A stretch of DNA of 64,000 nucleotides, taken from NCBI RefSeq assembly GCF_039851975.1, contig NZ_CP156660.1:1426001-1490000 (forward strand). Direction: 5' to 3'. The translations under genes and the position numbers were made by a program. Positions 37,492-46,581 of this stretch are shown here, one piece after another. Numbering within the stretch: position 1 is the stretch's first letter; each line of letters starts with the position of its first letter. The notes beneath the pieces were generated by a model. The model was not told where the DNA came from. It did no database searches and was given only the letters and a program-made list of their open reading frames with translations. This DNA is from Desulfoscipio sp. XC116 (GTDB taxonomy: Bacteria > Bacillota > Desulfotomaculia > Desulfotomaculales > Desulfallaceae).

Positions 37492-38475
37492 ATGTCCCGG
37501 CCGCAAAGAGTTGATATATTACAGAAGATAGGGTGCCTGCGAGGCTCGGTTGTACTGTCGTATATTACGGGTGATAGGGAGAATGTCAGCACCAGGATTG
37601 CTCCGGATGTAGTAAGGGTAATTTATAGGCATTTGGAGATTATCGGCAATCAGCCGCGGGTGGATCTGATACTTTATACCAGAGGCGGTGACGTCTTGAC
37701 ACCGTGGCGTTTGGTTAATTTAATTCGAGAGTATACGGAACATTTTTCTGTTTTGGTGCCTTTTAGGGCTTATAGTGCCGGAACGCTGTTATGCCTGGGG
37801 GCCGATGAAATTGTTATGAGTAAGATGGGAGAGCTGGGTCCCATTGATCCCAGTGTTATTAATGCTTTTAACCCTCAAGATCCGTCTAATACTTCGGCCA
37901 GATTGCCGGTTAGTATTGAGGATGTATACTCGTACATGACATTGATTGCGGAAAAAATGGGCATCTATGATGAAAGTGTAATGGCCAAGGCTTTTTTATT
38001 ACTGGCGGAAAAAATCCATCCTTTAGCTCTGGGTAACGTGCACAGAAACTGGATGCTCATCCGTTCTCTGGCCAATAAAATGCTGGGCTTGCGCAGAGAT
38101 GGACTTACCGGTGAACAGGTGCAAAATATTGTTGATTATCTTACTGAAAAGCTATACGCGCACAATCACATGATAGCCAGGCGGGAAGCGAAAGAAGAAA
38201 TCGGTTTGCCGGTTACATTTGCGGACAATGAACTAGACAATCTATTGTGGGCCCACTATGAGGATATTTCAGCAGAACTAAAATTAGCCGAACCATTTAG
38301 CCCCACGGAAATAATGAGGGGCAATCGAACGGAGTTTGAAGTAGCCAGTGGTATAGTGGAATCCGAGTGCGGCAGTGATTATTTTGTGTTTTCAGGTATG
38401 GTGGAGAGAAGAGATTATCCTGAAACCGGTCAAATTAACGTCAATATAAATAAGCAAGGCTGGCGGACGTTGTAA
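37492..38475 (+). CDS. SDH-type serine protease with ClpP/crotonase fold
   Basis: Resembles the family of putative serine proteases related to SppA and ClpP (Pfam SDH_sah). LILYTRGGDVLTPWRLV is the substrate-cradle strand, VPFRAYSAGTLLCLGADEIV carries the likely nucleophile Ser95, and SKMGELGPIDP follows. 327 residues, no signal peptide or membrane anchor, so probably cytosolic. Substrate unknown. It has a local promoter; the second ClpP-fold protein of this window is TepA at 46.6 kb. Confidence 0.78.
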   Translation: MSRPQRVDILQKIGCLRGSVVLSYITGDRENVSTRIAPDVVRVIYRHLEIIGNQPRVDLILYTRGGDVLTPWRLVNLIREYTEHFSVLVPFRAYSAGTLLCLGADEIVMSKMGELGPIDPSVINAFNPQDPSNTSARLPVSIEDVYSYMTLIAEKMGIYDESVMAKAFLLLAEKIHPLALGNVHRNWMLIRSLANKMLGLRRDGLTGEQVQNIVDYLTEKLYAHNHMIARREAKEEIGLPVTFADNELDNLLWAHYEDISAELKLAEPFSPTEIMRGNRTEFEVASGIVESECGSDYFVFSGMVERRDYPETGQINVNINKQGWRTL

Positions 38476-38543
38476 ATGTAAATTCATCCGGCTTCAGGAA
38501 CGTGTTTGTGAATTATTTTTTCTTAAAAGAGAGGGTGAGTTTA

Positions 38544-38732
38544 TTGGAACGCAAAGAACATCCGTTTATGGGATGGAAAATTAATTATCAAACAGCAAGC
38601 CGTAAATACTATGTGGTTACGGAATGTTCAGGTGCCCCGGCAGCTGATTTCTATTATCAGTCCAGAAAAATATCCAACGGGTTAATCATGCCCCGGGACA
38701 GGGACAACTCAGCGGATATAAAGTCAATGTAA
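38544..38732 (+). CDS. Small protein of unknown function (62 aa)
   Basis: Not recognised. GAGAGGGTGA (38529-38538) sets a TTG start at 38544. The protein is soluble-looking with two aromatic clusters (KINYQTASRKYYVVTE and ADFYYQSRK). It follows the SDH-type protease by 68 bp with no terminator between, so it is probably co-transcribed. A longer in-frame reading from 38502 has no ribosome binding site. Confidence 0.55.
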   Translation: MERKEHPFMGWKINYQTASRKYYVVTECSGAPAADFYYQSRKISNGLIMPRDRDNSADIKSM

Positions 38733-38793
38733 AAGGGACGGAAGAAACCGGGTGTTAGTAAAAATTCAAATCCGGCCAGTAATGGTTTTTTAC

Positions 38794-38822
38794 TTGACAT
38801 ACTTGTTGAGATATTAGAGAAT
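38794..38822 (+). promoter_or_regulatory. Promoter of the dapB-dpaA region
   Basis: TTGACA (38794-38799) is perfect; 17 bp on, GAGAAT (38817-38822) matches four of six. The 100-nt leader up to dapB shows no lysine riboswitch architecture that I could recognise. Confidence 0.5.
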
Positions 38823-38863
38823 TATTTTTGCAAGTAAATTTATGCATCTTTAAATTGGTATGG

Positions 38864-38922
38864 AAAGGGGGTAACCGGTAGTTTCAATATGTAATGCATA
38901 AATAAATTACCGGTAAACTAAT
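38864..38922 (+). promoter_or_regulatory. Displaced Shine-Dalgarno, hairpin and minimal ORF before dapB
   Basis: AAAGGGGG (38864-38871) is 51 nt from the TTG start of dapB. ACCGGTA (38874-38880) can pair with TACCGGT (38908-38914); folding leaves about 10 nt between site and start, which is ideal. The 27-nt loop holds ATG-TAA (38889-38894) and an overlapping short ATG frame. Confidence 0.5.
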
Positions 38923-39723
38923 TTGATTAAAGTTGCTATTAGCGGTGTGGCCGGGCGGATGGGGCGAGAAGTGCTGAAAACTGTGCTGGCCGCTGAAGAT
39001 ACCGAATTATGCGCAGCCATTGATGTTTTTAACGAGGGATTGGATGCCGGTACGCTGTTGGGTGGCGAGCCTCTGGGTATTAAAATTGCCTCCAATCTGG
39101 CTGAGGCTCTGACTGCTTCCGGGGCGGAAGTAATGGTTGATTTTACCGGTCCCCGGTCGGTAACGGCAAATGTGTTAACAGCATTAAAAGCGGGTGTGCG
39201 TCCTGTTGTTGGCACCACAGGCATGTCCCGTGAGGATTTTATTAAAGTTTCCGAATTGGCTAATAATATGCATTTAGGGTGCATAATTGCGCCGAACTTT
39301 GCCATCGGGGCATTGTTAATGATAAAATTTGCTGCGGAGGCTGCTAAATATTTTCCCCATGTGGAAATAATTGAAAAGCATCATGACCAGAAACTAGATG
39401 CTCCTTCGGGTACAGCTATAAAAACCGCGGAGATGATTTTGGAGCAGCGGGGAGATTTTCAGCAAGGTTTGGCCTTGGAGGAAGAGAAAATAATTGGGGC
39501 CAGGGGCGGTAAAATGCCTGGTGGATTGCGTATTCACAGTGTCAGACTGCCTGGCTGTGTGGCTCACCAAGAAGTAATTTTCGGTGGTGTCGGTCAGACG
39601 TTGACTATAAAGCATGATTCGATCGCCAGGGAATCGTTTATGCCCGGCGTATTAACTGCCATTCGGGCAGTGCCGCGTCTGGAAGGAGTGGTATATGGTT
39701 TAGAAAACCTTTTGTTTGAATAA
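38923..39723 (+). CDS. dapB: 4-hydroxy-tetrahydrodipicolinate reductase
   Basis: NAD(P)H-dependent step of the diaminopimelate pathway, feeding lysine, cell wall and, in spore formers, dipicolinate. The Rossmann start VAISGVAGRMGREV, then VVGTTGMS, PNFAIGALLM and the catalytic EIIEKHHDQKLDAPSGTA are all present. 266 residues. The TTG at 38923 is the only possible start because an in-frame stop (TAA 38914) lies nine bases upstream. In B. subtilis dapB is elsewhere; here it heads dpaAB-asd-dapG-dapA. Confidence 0.97.
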   Translation: MIKVAISGVAGRMGREVLKTVLAAEDTELCAAIDVFNEGLDAGTLLGGEPLGIKIASNLAEALTASGAEVMVDFTGPRSVTANVLTALKAGVRPVVGTTGMSREDFIKVSELANNMHLGCIIAPNFAIGALLMIKFAAEAAKYFPHVEIIEKHHDQKLDAPSGTAIKTAEMILEQRGDFQQGLALEEEKIIGARGGKMPGGLRIHSVRLPGCVAHQEVIFGGVGQTLTIKHDSIARESFMPGVLTAIRAVPRLEGVVYGLENLLFE

Positions 39724-39816
39724 GCTTGTTTCAAAAATTTCATACATGCACCTCTAAAACCGGCGATTCATATATTGATGTAAAGTACAAGAAGGTTGGA
39801 GGAGGGTTTGCCGGCC

Positions 39817-40698
39817 GTGCAAATTTTGACAGGCCTTGCGGTAGCTGTTATGGGCGGGGACGCCAGAGAAATTACCCTGGTAGAGTGTCTTGCCGATGCC
39901 GGGGCAACCGTTAAAACTTTGGGTTTACCGGTTAAGGGGCCAAATATAATCCCTTGTCCGGAGCCGGAGGAATGCCTGGCCGGGGCGCAGGCTTTAATTT
40001 TACCGGTACCGGGGGTTAATGAACAAATGGAACTCTATTCGGGTTACCTTAATCCCAGACCGGTAATTACCAGGGAGTTGCTGTCACTGTTACCTGCCGG
40101 GACCCCTGTTCTGGTGGGGGTGGCCAGAAAATCGCTGCGGGATCTGCTGGAAAAAAACGCTCTGGAACTTGTGGAGCTGATGAAACTTGATGAAGTGGCC
40201 ATTTTGAATTCAATTCCTTCTGCGGAAGGGGCTGTGCAGATGGCTATGGAAAGGCTGCCTATTACCATTCATGGCAGTAATGTCATGGTACTGGGTTTTG
40301 GCCGTACCGGTCAAACGTTGGCCCAGTTGCTGTCGAATATGCATGCTTATACCACAATAGCAGCCCGGAATCCCGCCCAACTGGCCAGAGCGGCAGTCAT
40401 AGGGTTAAAAGCGATTAACCTTAAAGAATTAGTAGACTATTTATGTGATGTGGATGTAATATTTAATACTATACCTGCGCCGGTTATTAATGAGGAAATA
40501 ATGCAGAGGTTACCCTCGACGGCCCTGATTATCGACCTTGCTTCTGCTCCCGGGGGCACAGATTTTGAAAAGGCCGGGGAGCTGGGAATTGAGGCTGTTT
40601 TAGCGCCCGGCTTACCTGGCAGGGTGGCACCTAAAACAGCCGGTATGATTCTGGCCCGGGTGGTACCCGGTATTTTACTGCAGAAGACAGGACGTTAG
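39817..40698 (+). CDS. dpaA: Dipicolinate synthase subunit A
   Basis: With DpaB oxidises dihydrodipicolinate to dipicolinic acid, the main calcium chelate of the spore core. LTGLAVAVMGGDAREITLVE, IYNSIP-like ILNSIPSAEGAVQMA and the Rossmann VMVLGFGRTGQTLAQLL closely follow B. subtilis SpoVFA, as does the LIIDLASAPGGTDF and LAPGLPGRVAPKTAG ending. 293 residues. GGAGGAGGG (39798-39806) favours the GTG at 39817. Expected to be expressed in the mother cell. Confidence 0.96.
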   Translation: MQILTGLAVAVMGGDAREITLVECLADAGATVKTLGLPVKGPNIIPCPEPEECLAGAQALILPVPGVNEQMELYSGYLNPRPVITRELLSLLPAGTPVLVGVARKSLRDLLEKNALELVELMKLDEVAILNSIPSAEGAVQMAMERLPITIHGSNVMVLGFGRTGQTLAQLLSNMHAYTTIAARNPAQLARAAVIGLKAINLKELVDYLCDVDVIFNTIPAPVINEEIMQRLPSTALIIDLASAPGGTDFEKAGELGIEAVLAPGLPGRVAPKTAGMILARVVPGILLQKTGR

Positions 40699-40731
40699 TT
40701 TTCCGGTTTTACCCAGGAGGTGCATGTGTTT

Positions 40732-41319
40732 ATGAGATTAAAGGGTATTAAGGTGGGATTTGCTTTAACAGGCTCTCATTGTACCCTGGATGAAGTGCTG
40801 GCGGAGATGAAAAGGGTTGCTGATGAGGGTGCTATATTGTATCCTATTATTAGTGCATCTGTAGATGAAACCGATACCAGGTTTGGAGCGTCCGCCGGCT
40901 GGAAAGAACGTATTATTGAGATTACCGGGCAAAATATTATTAACAGTATTGTTGGCGCAGAGCCGGTTGGCCCGGAAAAGTCGCTGGATGTGCTGGTGGT
41001 GGCGCCGTGCACCGGAAATACTCTGGCTAAATTGGCTAACGCTATTACCGACGGTCCGGTGCTGATGGCTGTTAAAGCCCATTTACGCAACCAGCGCCCG
41101 GTGGTAATGGCTATTTCTACTAATGACGGTCTTAGTTTAAATGCCAAAAATATTGGTTTGCTTTTAAATGCTAAAAATATATATATGGTTCCGTTTGGAC
41201 AGGATAATCCCACCGGCAAACCAAATTCGTTAAAGGCCAAAATGGATAAAATGGTGGATGCCATTGAACATGCTTTGCAGGGGAAGCAGATTCAACCTGT
41301 TTTAGTTGCCTACGATTAA
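40732..41319 (+). CDS. dpaB: Dipicolinate synthase subunit B (flavoprotein)
   Basis: Flavoprotein subunit of dipicolinate synthase (SpoVFB). The GFALTGSHCTLDEVL start, VVAPCTGNTLAKLANAITDG and VMAISTNDGLSLNAKNIG are the conserved flavin-binding stretches of the Dfp-like fold. 195 residues. CAGGAGGTG (40714-40722) sets the ATG at 40732. Directly followed by asd, as in B. subtilis. Confidence 0.96.
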   Translation: MRLKGIKVGFALTGSHCTLDEVLAEMKRVADEGAILYPIISASVDETDTRFGASAGWKERIIEITGQNIINSIVGAEPVGPEKSLDVLVVAPCTGNTLAKLANAITDGPVLMAVKAHLRNQRPVVMAISTNDGLSLNAKNIGLLLNAKNIYMVPFGQDNPTGKPNSLKAKMDKMVDAIEHALQGKQIQPVLVAYD

Positions 41320-41362
41320 GCTGTCTATGCCGGTGGAAGATATAGAATTGGAGGGATAAACT

Positions 41363-42382
41363 TTGGCTGGTTATAATGTAATTATAGTAGGAGCATCCGG
41401 AGCAGTGGGACAGGAAATGTTGCAAATCCTGGAAGAAAGAAATTTTCCGGTGAGCAAATTGAAACTTTGCGCCACCGCTCGTTCCGCCGGCAAAGAAATG
41501 ATCTTTAAAGGTAAAACGTATATTGTTGAGGAGACTACGCCGACTTCTTTTGACGGGATGGAGATCGCTCTTTTTGCCGGTGGCGCGGCCAGTACGGAAT
41601 TTGGCCCGCTGGCGGCTGAAAAGGGCGTGGTGGTTATTGATAACAGCAGCCATTTTCGTCTGGACCCACAGGTGCCTTTGGTTGTTCCCGAGGTTAATCC
41701 CGAGGATGTCAAGGAACATAAGGGCATTATAGCCAACCCCAACTGTTCTACTATTATCATGGTGGTACCCCTCAAAGCGATATATGATGCCGCAGGTATT
41801 AAACGGGTGGTAGTATCCACCTACCAGGCGGTAAGCGGCGCCGGAGCTGAAGGTATTACAGAATTAACTGAACATACCAGAATTGCCCTGGATGGCGGTC
41901 AGGTTGTACCATCTAAGTTTCAATATCAAATAGCTTTCAACCTGATACCACATATTGATGTATTTCAGGAGATGGATTACACTAAAGAAGAATGGAAAAT
42001 GGTCAAGGAAACCCATAAAATTTTACATGATGACAATGTGGCTATAACCGCTACAACTGTGCGTGTCCCGGTTTACCGCAGCCATTCGGAGTCCATTAAT
42101 ATAGAAACTAATCGCAAAGTTACCGCGGACGAGGCCAAGAAAATTATGGCGGATTTTCCCGGGGTGATTGTTGTTGATAACCCGGCTAATAAGGAGTACC
42201 CCATGCCCCTTTACACATCCGGAAAGGATGAGGTGTTTGTCGGCCGCATCAGGGAAGACAATTCCCTGGAACAAGGGCTTAATATGTGGGTGGCGGCTGA
42301 TCAATTGCGCAAAGGCGCGGCCACAAATGCAGTGCAAATTGCAGAGCTGGTAGTTAAATGCGGATGTCTTGGAAAGAGATAA
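41363..42382 (+). CDS. asd: Aspartate-semialdehyde dehydrogenase
   Basis: Reduces aspartyl phosphate to aspartate semialdehyde, the branch point of lysine, methionine and threonine synthesis. NADP-binding VIIVGASGAVGQEM starts the protein; the catalytic cysteine is C128 in ANPNCSTI. 339 residues. TTGGAGGG precedes the TTG start. Its last codons lie in a short tandem duplication shared with the dapG ribosome binding site. Confidence 0.97.
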   Translation: MAGYNVIIVGASGAVGQEMLQILEERNFPVSKLKLCATARSAGKEMIFKGKTYIVEETTPTSFDGMEIALFAGGAASTEFGPLAAEKGVVVIDNSSHFRLDPQVPLVVPEVNPEDVKEHKGIIANPNCSTIIMVVPLKAIYDAAGIKRVVVSTYQAVSGAGAEGITELTEHTRIALDGGQVVPSKFQYQIAFNLIPHIDVFQEMDYTKEEWKMVKETHKILHDDNVAITATTVRVPVYRSHSESINIETNRKVTADEAKKIMADFPGVIVVDNPANKEYPMPLYTSGKDEVFVGRIREDNSLEQGLNMWVAADQLRKGAATNAVQIAELVVKCGCLGKR

Positions 42383-42408
42383 TGCGATTGCCTTGGAAAG
42401 AGGTAATG
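42368..42408 (+). repeat. 24-bp-period tandem duplication at the asd-dapG junction
   Basis: CTTGGAAAGAGATAATG (42368-42384) recurs as CTTGGAAAGAGGTAATG (42392-42408) with one mismatch. The first copy contains the asd stop codon; the second supplies the dapG ribosome binding site. Confidence 0.8.
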
Positions 42409-42412
42409 GTTG

Positions 42413-43639
42413 ATGAAGTTCCTGGTACTTAAGTTTGGGGGTACTTCCTTGGTATCTTCCGAATTAAGGGAAAGGGTGGCGGGCAAAGTAATAGCTGCCA
42501 AAGATGAAGGTTATTCACCTGTGGTAGTGGTTTCAGCTATTGGACGACAGGGCGATCCTTATGCCACCGATACTTTGATTAACCTGGTTAAACAAGCTAA
42601 CCGGGAGTTGCCGGGACGCGAGATGGATATGTTAATGTCCTGCGGTGAAATAATATCCGGTGTAATCATGGCGGCAACCCTGCAGAACACGGGTTGTCCG
42701 GCTGTTTTTATGACGGGCGCACAGGCAGGTATAACCACTGATAATAAGCATTCCGAAGCACGGATTTTAAAGGTTCAGCCGAACAATATTATTAAATATG
42801 CTCAAGAGGGTTACGTGGTAGTAGTGGCCGGTTTCCAGGGCGTGACTGAACACGGTGAAACGACCACTTTGGGCCGCGGGGGTAGTGATACCACTGCTGC
42901 TGCATTGGGTGTGGCTTTAAATGCTGTTTATGTGGATATTTACACTGATGTAGAAGGTATTATGACCGCTGATCCGCGCATTGTATCCGAAGCCAAAGCG
43001 CTCGCGGCTATCACCTATGACGAGATATGTCATCTGGCTCATGAAGGGGCCAAGGTGGTACACCCGCGGGCGGTAGAGATCGCTATGCAAAAAGGCGTTC
43101 CTTTGCGTGTTCGGTCAGCTTTCTCCGATGGGCCTGGAACACTGGTGACCAGCTCGGGTGAAGTATATAAAGGCTCTATAGATATAACCAGGGATCGTAT
43201 TATTACAGGAATAACTTATATATCCGGTATAGCTCAGATAAAGGTTAATACCGGTGCCGGTGTTGAAGGTTTTAAAAAGCAACGTCGCATGTTCAGATCG
43301 CTGGCGCTGGCCGGGGTGAGCATCGACTTTATTAATATTTTACCTGAAGTAATTCTGTTCACAGTACAGGATGATATGGCTGAAAAAGCGATCGAGGTAC
43401 TGGAAAACGCCGGTTATGCGGCGGAAGTAATTACCGGGTGTGCCAAGGTATCTGCGGTGGGTGCGGGCATGTCCGGAGTACCCGGGGTAATAGCGGATAT
43501 AGTAGAAGCGATAACTAAAAATGATATCCAAATATTGCAGTGTAACGATTCTCATACTACTGTTTGGGTTTTGGTAAGACGTGAGGAAATGGAAAATGCC
43601 GTCAGGGCCCTGCACAAGCAATTTAAACTAGCCCATTAA
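42413..43639 (+). CDS. dapG: Aspartate kinase I
   Basis: First step of the aspartate pathway. The start MKFLVLKFGGTSL is the ATP-binding motif; FQGVTEHGETTTLGRGGSDT is the substrate loop; two ACT regulatory domains fill the last ~150 residues. 408 residues, the homodimeric type. By its asd-dapG-dapA setting it matches the diaminopimelate-controlled B. subtilis isozyme; the actual effector cannot be read from sequence. GAGG (42399-42403 region) sets the ATG at 42413. Confidence 0.95.
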   Translation: MKFLVLKFGGTSLVSSELRERVAGKVIAAKDEGYSPVVVVSAIGRQGDPYATDTLINLVKQANRELPGREMDMLMSCGEIISGVIMAATLQNTGCPAVFMTGAQAGITTDNKHSEARILKVQPNNIIKYAQEGYVVVVAGFQGVTEHGETTTLGRGGSDTTAAALGVALNAVYVDIYTDVEGIMTADPRIVSEAKALAAITYDEICHLAHEGAKVVHPRAVEIAMQKGVPLRVRSAFSDGPGTLVTSSGEVYKGSIDITRDRIITGITYISGIAQIKVNTGAGVEGFKKQRRMFRSLALAGVSIDFINILPEVILFTVQDDMAEKAIEVLENAGYAAEVITGCAKVSAVGAGMSGVPGVIADIVEAITKNDIQILQCNDSHTTVWVLVRREEMENAVRALHKQFKLAH

Positions 43640-43676
43640 GACAGGGTAGTTAACCTGGAAGGAAGGTGAAAGATAC

Positions 43677-44561
43677 ATGGGTATTGATTTCGGGCGAGTG
43701 TTAACGGCCATGGTAACACCATTGAAAAAGGATCTGACGATTGATTTTGATCAAGTTAAAAAATTGGCCCGTCACCTAGTGCAATCGGGTTCAGACGGTT
43801 TGGTCGTTTCCGGTACTACCGGTGAATCGCCTACACTGACAAAAGAAGAAAAGGTGGAACTCTTTCGCGTAGTGGTGGAAGAGGTTGGCGGTGATGCCGT
43901 GGTAATTGCCGGTACAGGCAGCAATAACACTTCTGCCAGCATTGAATTGACTCAAGCGGCGGAAAAAGTGGGTGTTGACGCTGTGATGCTGGTGGGGCCA
44001 TATTATAACAAGCCTTCTCAGGAGGGACTGTATCAGCATTTTAGTACCATTGCTCAAAGTACCAATTTACCGGTGATTCTTTACAATGTACCCGGGCGAA
44101 CGGCTGTTAATATATTATCCCAAACAGTCGTTCGCTTATCTGCTATTGATAATATAGTGGCTATCAAGGAGGCGTCGGGCAATCTTGACCAGGTTAGTGA
44201 ATTGCGGCGCTCTTTACCGGATCATTTCGCCATTTATTGCGGGGATGATTCTTTGACACTGCCTATTCTATCTTTAGGCGGCAGGGGAGTTATCAGTGTT
44301 GCTTCACATATTATCGGTCAGCGTATTCAAGAGATGGTTAATGCTTATACCTCGGGGAACGTAACCATGGCTACCAAGATTCACTGCAGCATATTCCCTG
44401 TATTTAAGGGTATGTTTGTGACAAGCAATCCGGTACCCGTTAAAGCGGCTCTGAATATGCTGGGCTGGCAGGTGGGTCCACCCAGACTGCCGCTGGTGGA
44501 GGCCAGTCAGGAGGAAAAGGAAGCCATTAAGAAAGTGTTGTCTGATGCCAAGCTGTTGTAG
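43677..44561 (+). CDS. dapA: 4-hydroxy-tetrahydrodipicolinate synthase
   Basis: Condenses pyruvate with aspartate semialdehyde. TIM-barrel aldolase with the Schiff-base lysine K164 (VAIKEASGN) and the catalytic tyrosine Y136 (LYNVPGRT); [10 protein letters not shown] binds the pyruvate carboxylate. 294 residues. GGAAGGTGA precedes the ATG. Last gene of the diaminopimelate/dipicolinate block; its product feeds both DapB and DpaAB. Confidence 0.97.
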   Translation: MGIDFGRVLTAMVTPLKKDLTIDFDQVKKLARHLVQSGSDGLVVSGTTGESPTLTKEEKVELFRVVVEEVGGDAVVIAGTGSNNTSASIELTQAAEKVGVDAVMLVGPYYNKPSQEGLYQHFSTIAQSTNLPVILYNVPGRTAVNILSQTVVRLSAIDNIVAIKEASGNLDQVSELRRSLPDHFAIYCGDDSLTLPILSLGGRGVISVASHIIGQRIQEMVNAYTSGNVTMATKIHCSIFPVFKGMFVTSNPVPVKAALNMLGWQVGPPRLPLVEASQEEKEAIKKVLSDAKLL

Positions 44562-44584
44562 AATAAAAATAATTTTAATTAATA

Positions 44585-44616
44585 AAAGGGAGCCTGTGGG
44601 GCTCTCTTTTGTATTT
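44585..44616 (+). terminator. Rho-independent terminator after dapA
   Basis: AAAGGGAGCC (44585-44594) pairs with GGCTCTCTTT (44600-44609) with one G-U, followed by TGTATTTT. Confidence 0.88.
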
Positions 44617-44662
44617 TAATTGTATTATATGGAAACTAATACTTTTGTGAGCTGTTGTTGTC

Positions 44663-44691
44663 TTGTTCTGCGACTTAAGATAAAGTATAAT
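44663..44691 (+). promoter_or_regulatory. Sigma-A promoter of rnj
   Basis: TTGTTC (44663-44668) and a perfect TATAAT (44686-44691) are separated by 17 bp. The leader to the start is about 115 nt and AT-rich, with no clear hairpin. Confidence 0.75.
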
Positions 44692-44811
44692 GTATTAGCG
44701 AGTTCTGAACGGACTTTATAACAAAACAAAATATTTTCCCGCCTTCTCCTAATTCTCACCAAATTATATATCTTATTAAACAAAAATTTCCACAGTATTA
44801 GGAGGTGTGGT

Positions 44812-46476
44812 ATGGCGCGTGAACCTAAAGTATCCTTGATCCCTTTGGGGGGACTGGGGGAGATCGGCAAGAACATGATGGTGGTGAGATACGGGGAAAA
44901 TATTTTGGTTATTGACTCCGGCCTGATGTTCCCTGAGGAAGATTTGCTGGGCATTGACATAGTCATTCCGGATATCACTTATCTTTTGGAGAATAAAAAT
45001 CTTGTACGTGGTATTGTGCTTACGCATGGACACGAAGATCATATCGGGGCATTGCCATATGTTTTAAAGCAATTGAACGTCCCGGTATATGGTACCAGGC
45101 TTACTTTGGGGATTCTCGGCGGTAAATTGCGCGAACAACATATGCTGGACAATGTTAAGTTGAATTGCGTAAAACCGCGGGATATAGTATCGATAGGTCC
45201 TTTTAAGGTAGAGTTTATTCGAGTTTCGCACAGTATCCCCGATGCAGTGGCCCTGGCTATTGAGACGCCGGTGGGAGTTATTATACACACCGGTGACTTT
45301 AAGATCGATCAAACTCCGGTGGATGGTGAAGTAACGGATTTCTACCGGTTTGCTCAGCGAGGGGAAAAAGGTGTACTAGCTCTTTTAAGTGACAGTACTA
45401 ACGTGGAAAGACCCGGGTACACTATGTCTGAACGGGTAGTGGGACAAACCTTTGATGATACATTTAGAGAGGCCCGGGAAAGGATTATTGTAGCCACCTT
45501 TGCCTCTAATGTACACAGGCTGCAGCAGGCTATTACCACGGCAAGTCGCTATAAAAGAAAAGTGGCCGTGGTGGGACGCAGTATGGTTAACGTGGTTAAT
45601 ATTGCCTGTGATCTGGGATATCTCAAGGTACCGGACGGATTACTGGTTGAGTTGGATGAGGCATCCAGACTACCCAGGAACCAGATTGTTTACCTTACCA
45701 CCGGTAGCCAGGGGGAACCGATGAGCGCTCTAACCAGGATGGCCAGTCGTGATCATCGCCAGGTGGAAATAATGACCGGGGATACAATAATAATTTCTGC
45801 TACCCCTATACCTGGTAATGAAAAACTGGTGGCCAGAGTTATCGACCAGCTTTTTAAGCTGGGTGCCAATGTTATTTATGAGGCGGTTTCGGGTATTCAT
45901 GTCAGCGGTCACCCCAGCCAGGAGGAATTAAAACTAATGATGAACCTGGTTAAGCCCAAGTTTTTTATGCCGGTGCACGGTGAGTGCCGTATGCTGGTAA
46001 AGCACGCTCGACTGGCTCGGGATCTGGGTATTCCTGAATCTAATATTTTCGTTGGTGAAAACGGTCAAGTGTTGGAGCTTACCAAGCGCAGCGGTCGCTT
46101 TGCCGGGCGGGTTACCTCCGGGCGAGTGCTGGTGGACGGCCTGGGTGTAGGTGATGTAGGTAACATTGTTTTGCGTGATCGTCGTCAGCTGTCCCAGGAT
46201 GGTATTCTAATTGTTGTTATGACAATTAGTCGTGAATCCGGTTTAATAGTATCCGGGCCGGATATTGTATCACGGGGGTTTGTATATGTCCGGGAATCCG
46301 AACAATTAATGGATCAGGCCAAGGAAAAAGTGAAGTTAGCGTTAGAGAAATGTTATGCTCGGAAGATATTGGAATGGGCATCGATTAAGTCTCAAGTAAG
46401 AGATGATTTAAGCAAATTTCTATTTGAAAAAACAAGGAGAAGGCCCATGATTCTACCCATCATCATGGAAGTATAA
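44812..46476 (+). CDS. rnj: Ribonuclease J
   Basis: Metallo-beta-lactamase/beta-CASP nuclease with endo- and 5'-3' exonuclease activity in mRNA and rRNA processing. Zinc motif LTHGHEDHIGALPY is near residue 70; the beta-CASP part has STNVERPGYT and the SGHPSQEELK and PVHGEC ligands. 554 residues, full length. The ATG follows TAGGAGGTG. Position after dapA corresponds to B. subtilis rnjB (ymfA), but with only one J gene visible J1 versus J2 cannot be decided. Confidence 0.95.
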   Translation: MAREPKVSLIPLGGLGEIGKNMMVVRYGENILVIDSGLMFPEEDLLGIDIVIPDITYLLENKNLVRGIVLTHGHEDHIGALPYVLKQLNVPVYGTRLTLGILGGKLREQHMLDNVKLNCVKPRDIVSIGPFKVEFIRVSHSIPDAVALAIETPVGVIIHTGDFKIDQTPVDGEVTDFYRFAQRGEKGVLALLSDSTNVERPGYTMSERVVGQTFDDTFREARERIIVATFASNVHRLQQAITTASRYKRKVAVVGRSMVNVVNIACDLGYLKVPDGLLVELDEASRLPRNQIVYLTTGSQGEPMSALTRMASRDHRQVEIMTGDTIIISATPIPGNEKLVARVIDQLFKLGANVIYEAVSGIHVSGHPSQEELKLMMNLVKPKFFMPVHGECRMLVKHARLARDLGIPESNIFVGENGQVLELTKRSGRFAGRVTSGRVLVDGLGVGDVGNIVLRDRRQLSQDGILIVVMTISRESGLIVSGPDIVSRGFVYVRESEQLMDQAKEKVKLALEKCYARKILEWASIKSQVRDDLSKFLFEKTRRRPMILPIIMEV

Positions 46477-46489
46477 TTACTTGCCAAAA

Positions 46490-46520
46490 ATACACAGGTG
46501 TAAGCCTGTGTATTTTTTTG
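46490..46520 (+). terminator. Rho-independent terminator after rnj
   Basis: ATACACAGG (46490-46498) pairs perfectly with CCTGTGTAT (46505-46513), followed by seven T. Confidence 0.92.
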
Positions 46521-46581
46521 CATTATTTATACATACTAAAAGGGAATTTCCAGATTAACAGCAGAACGGAGAGGATATCTA

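Noticed and set aside
38733-38922. Lysine riboswitch upstream of dapB
   Set aside because: The leader from the likely promoter is only ~100 nt, and the conserved lysine aptamer segments are not recognisable.
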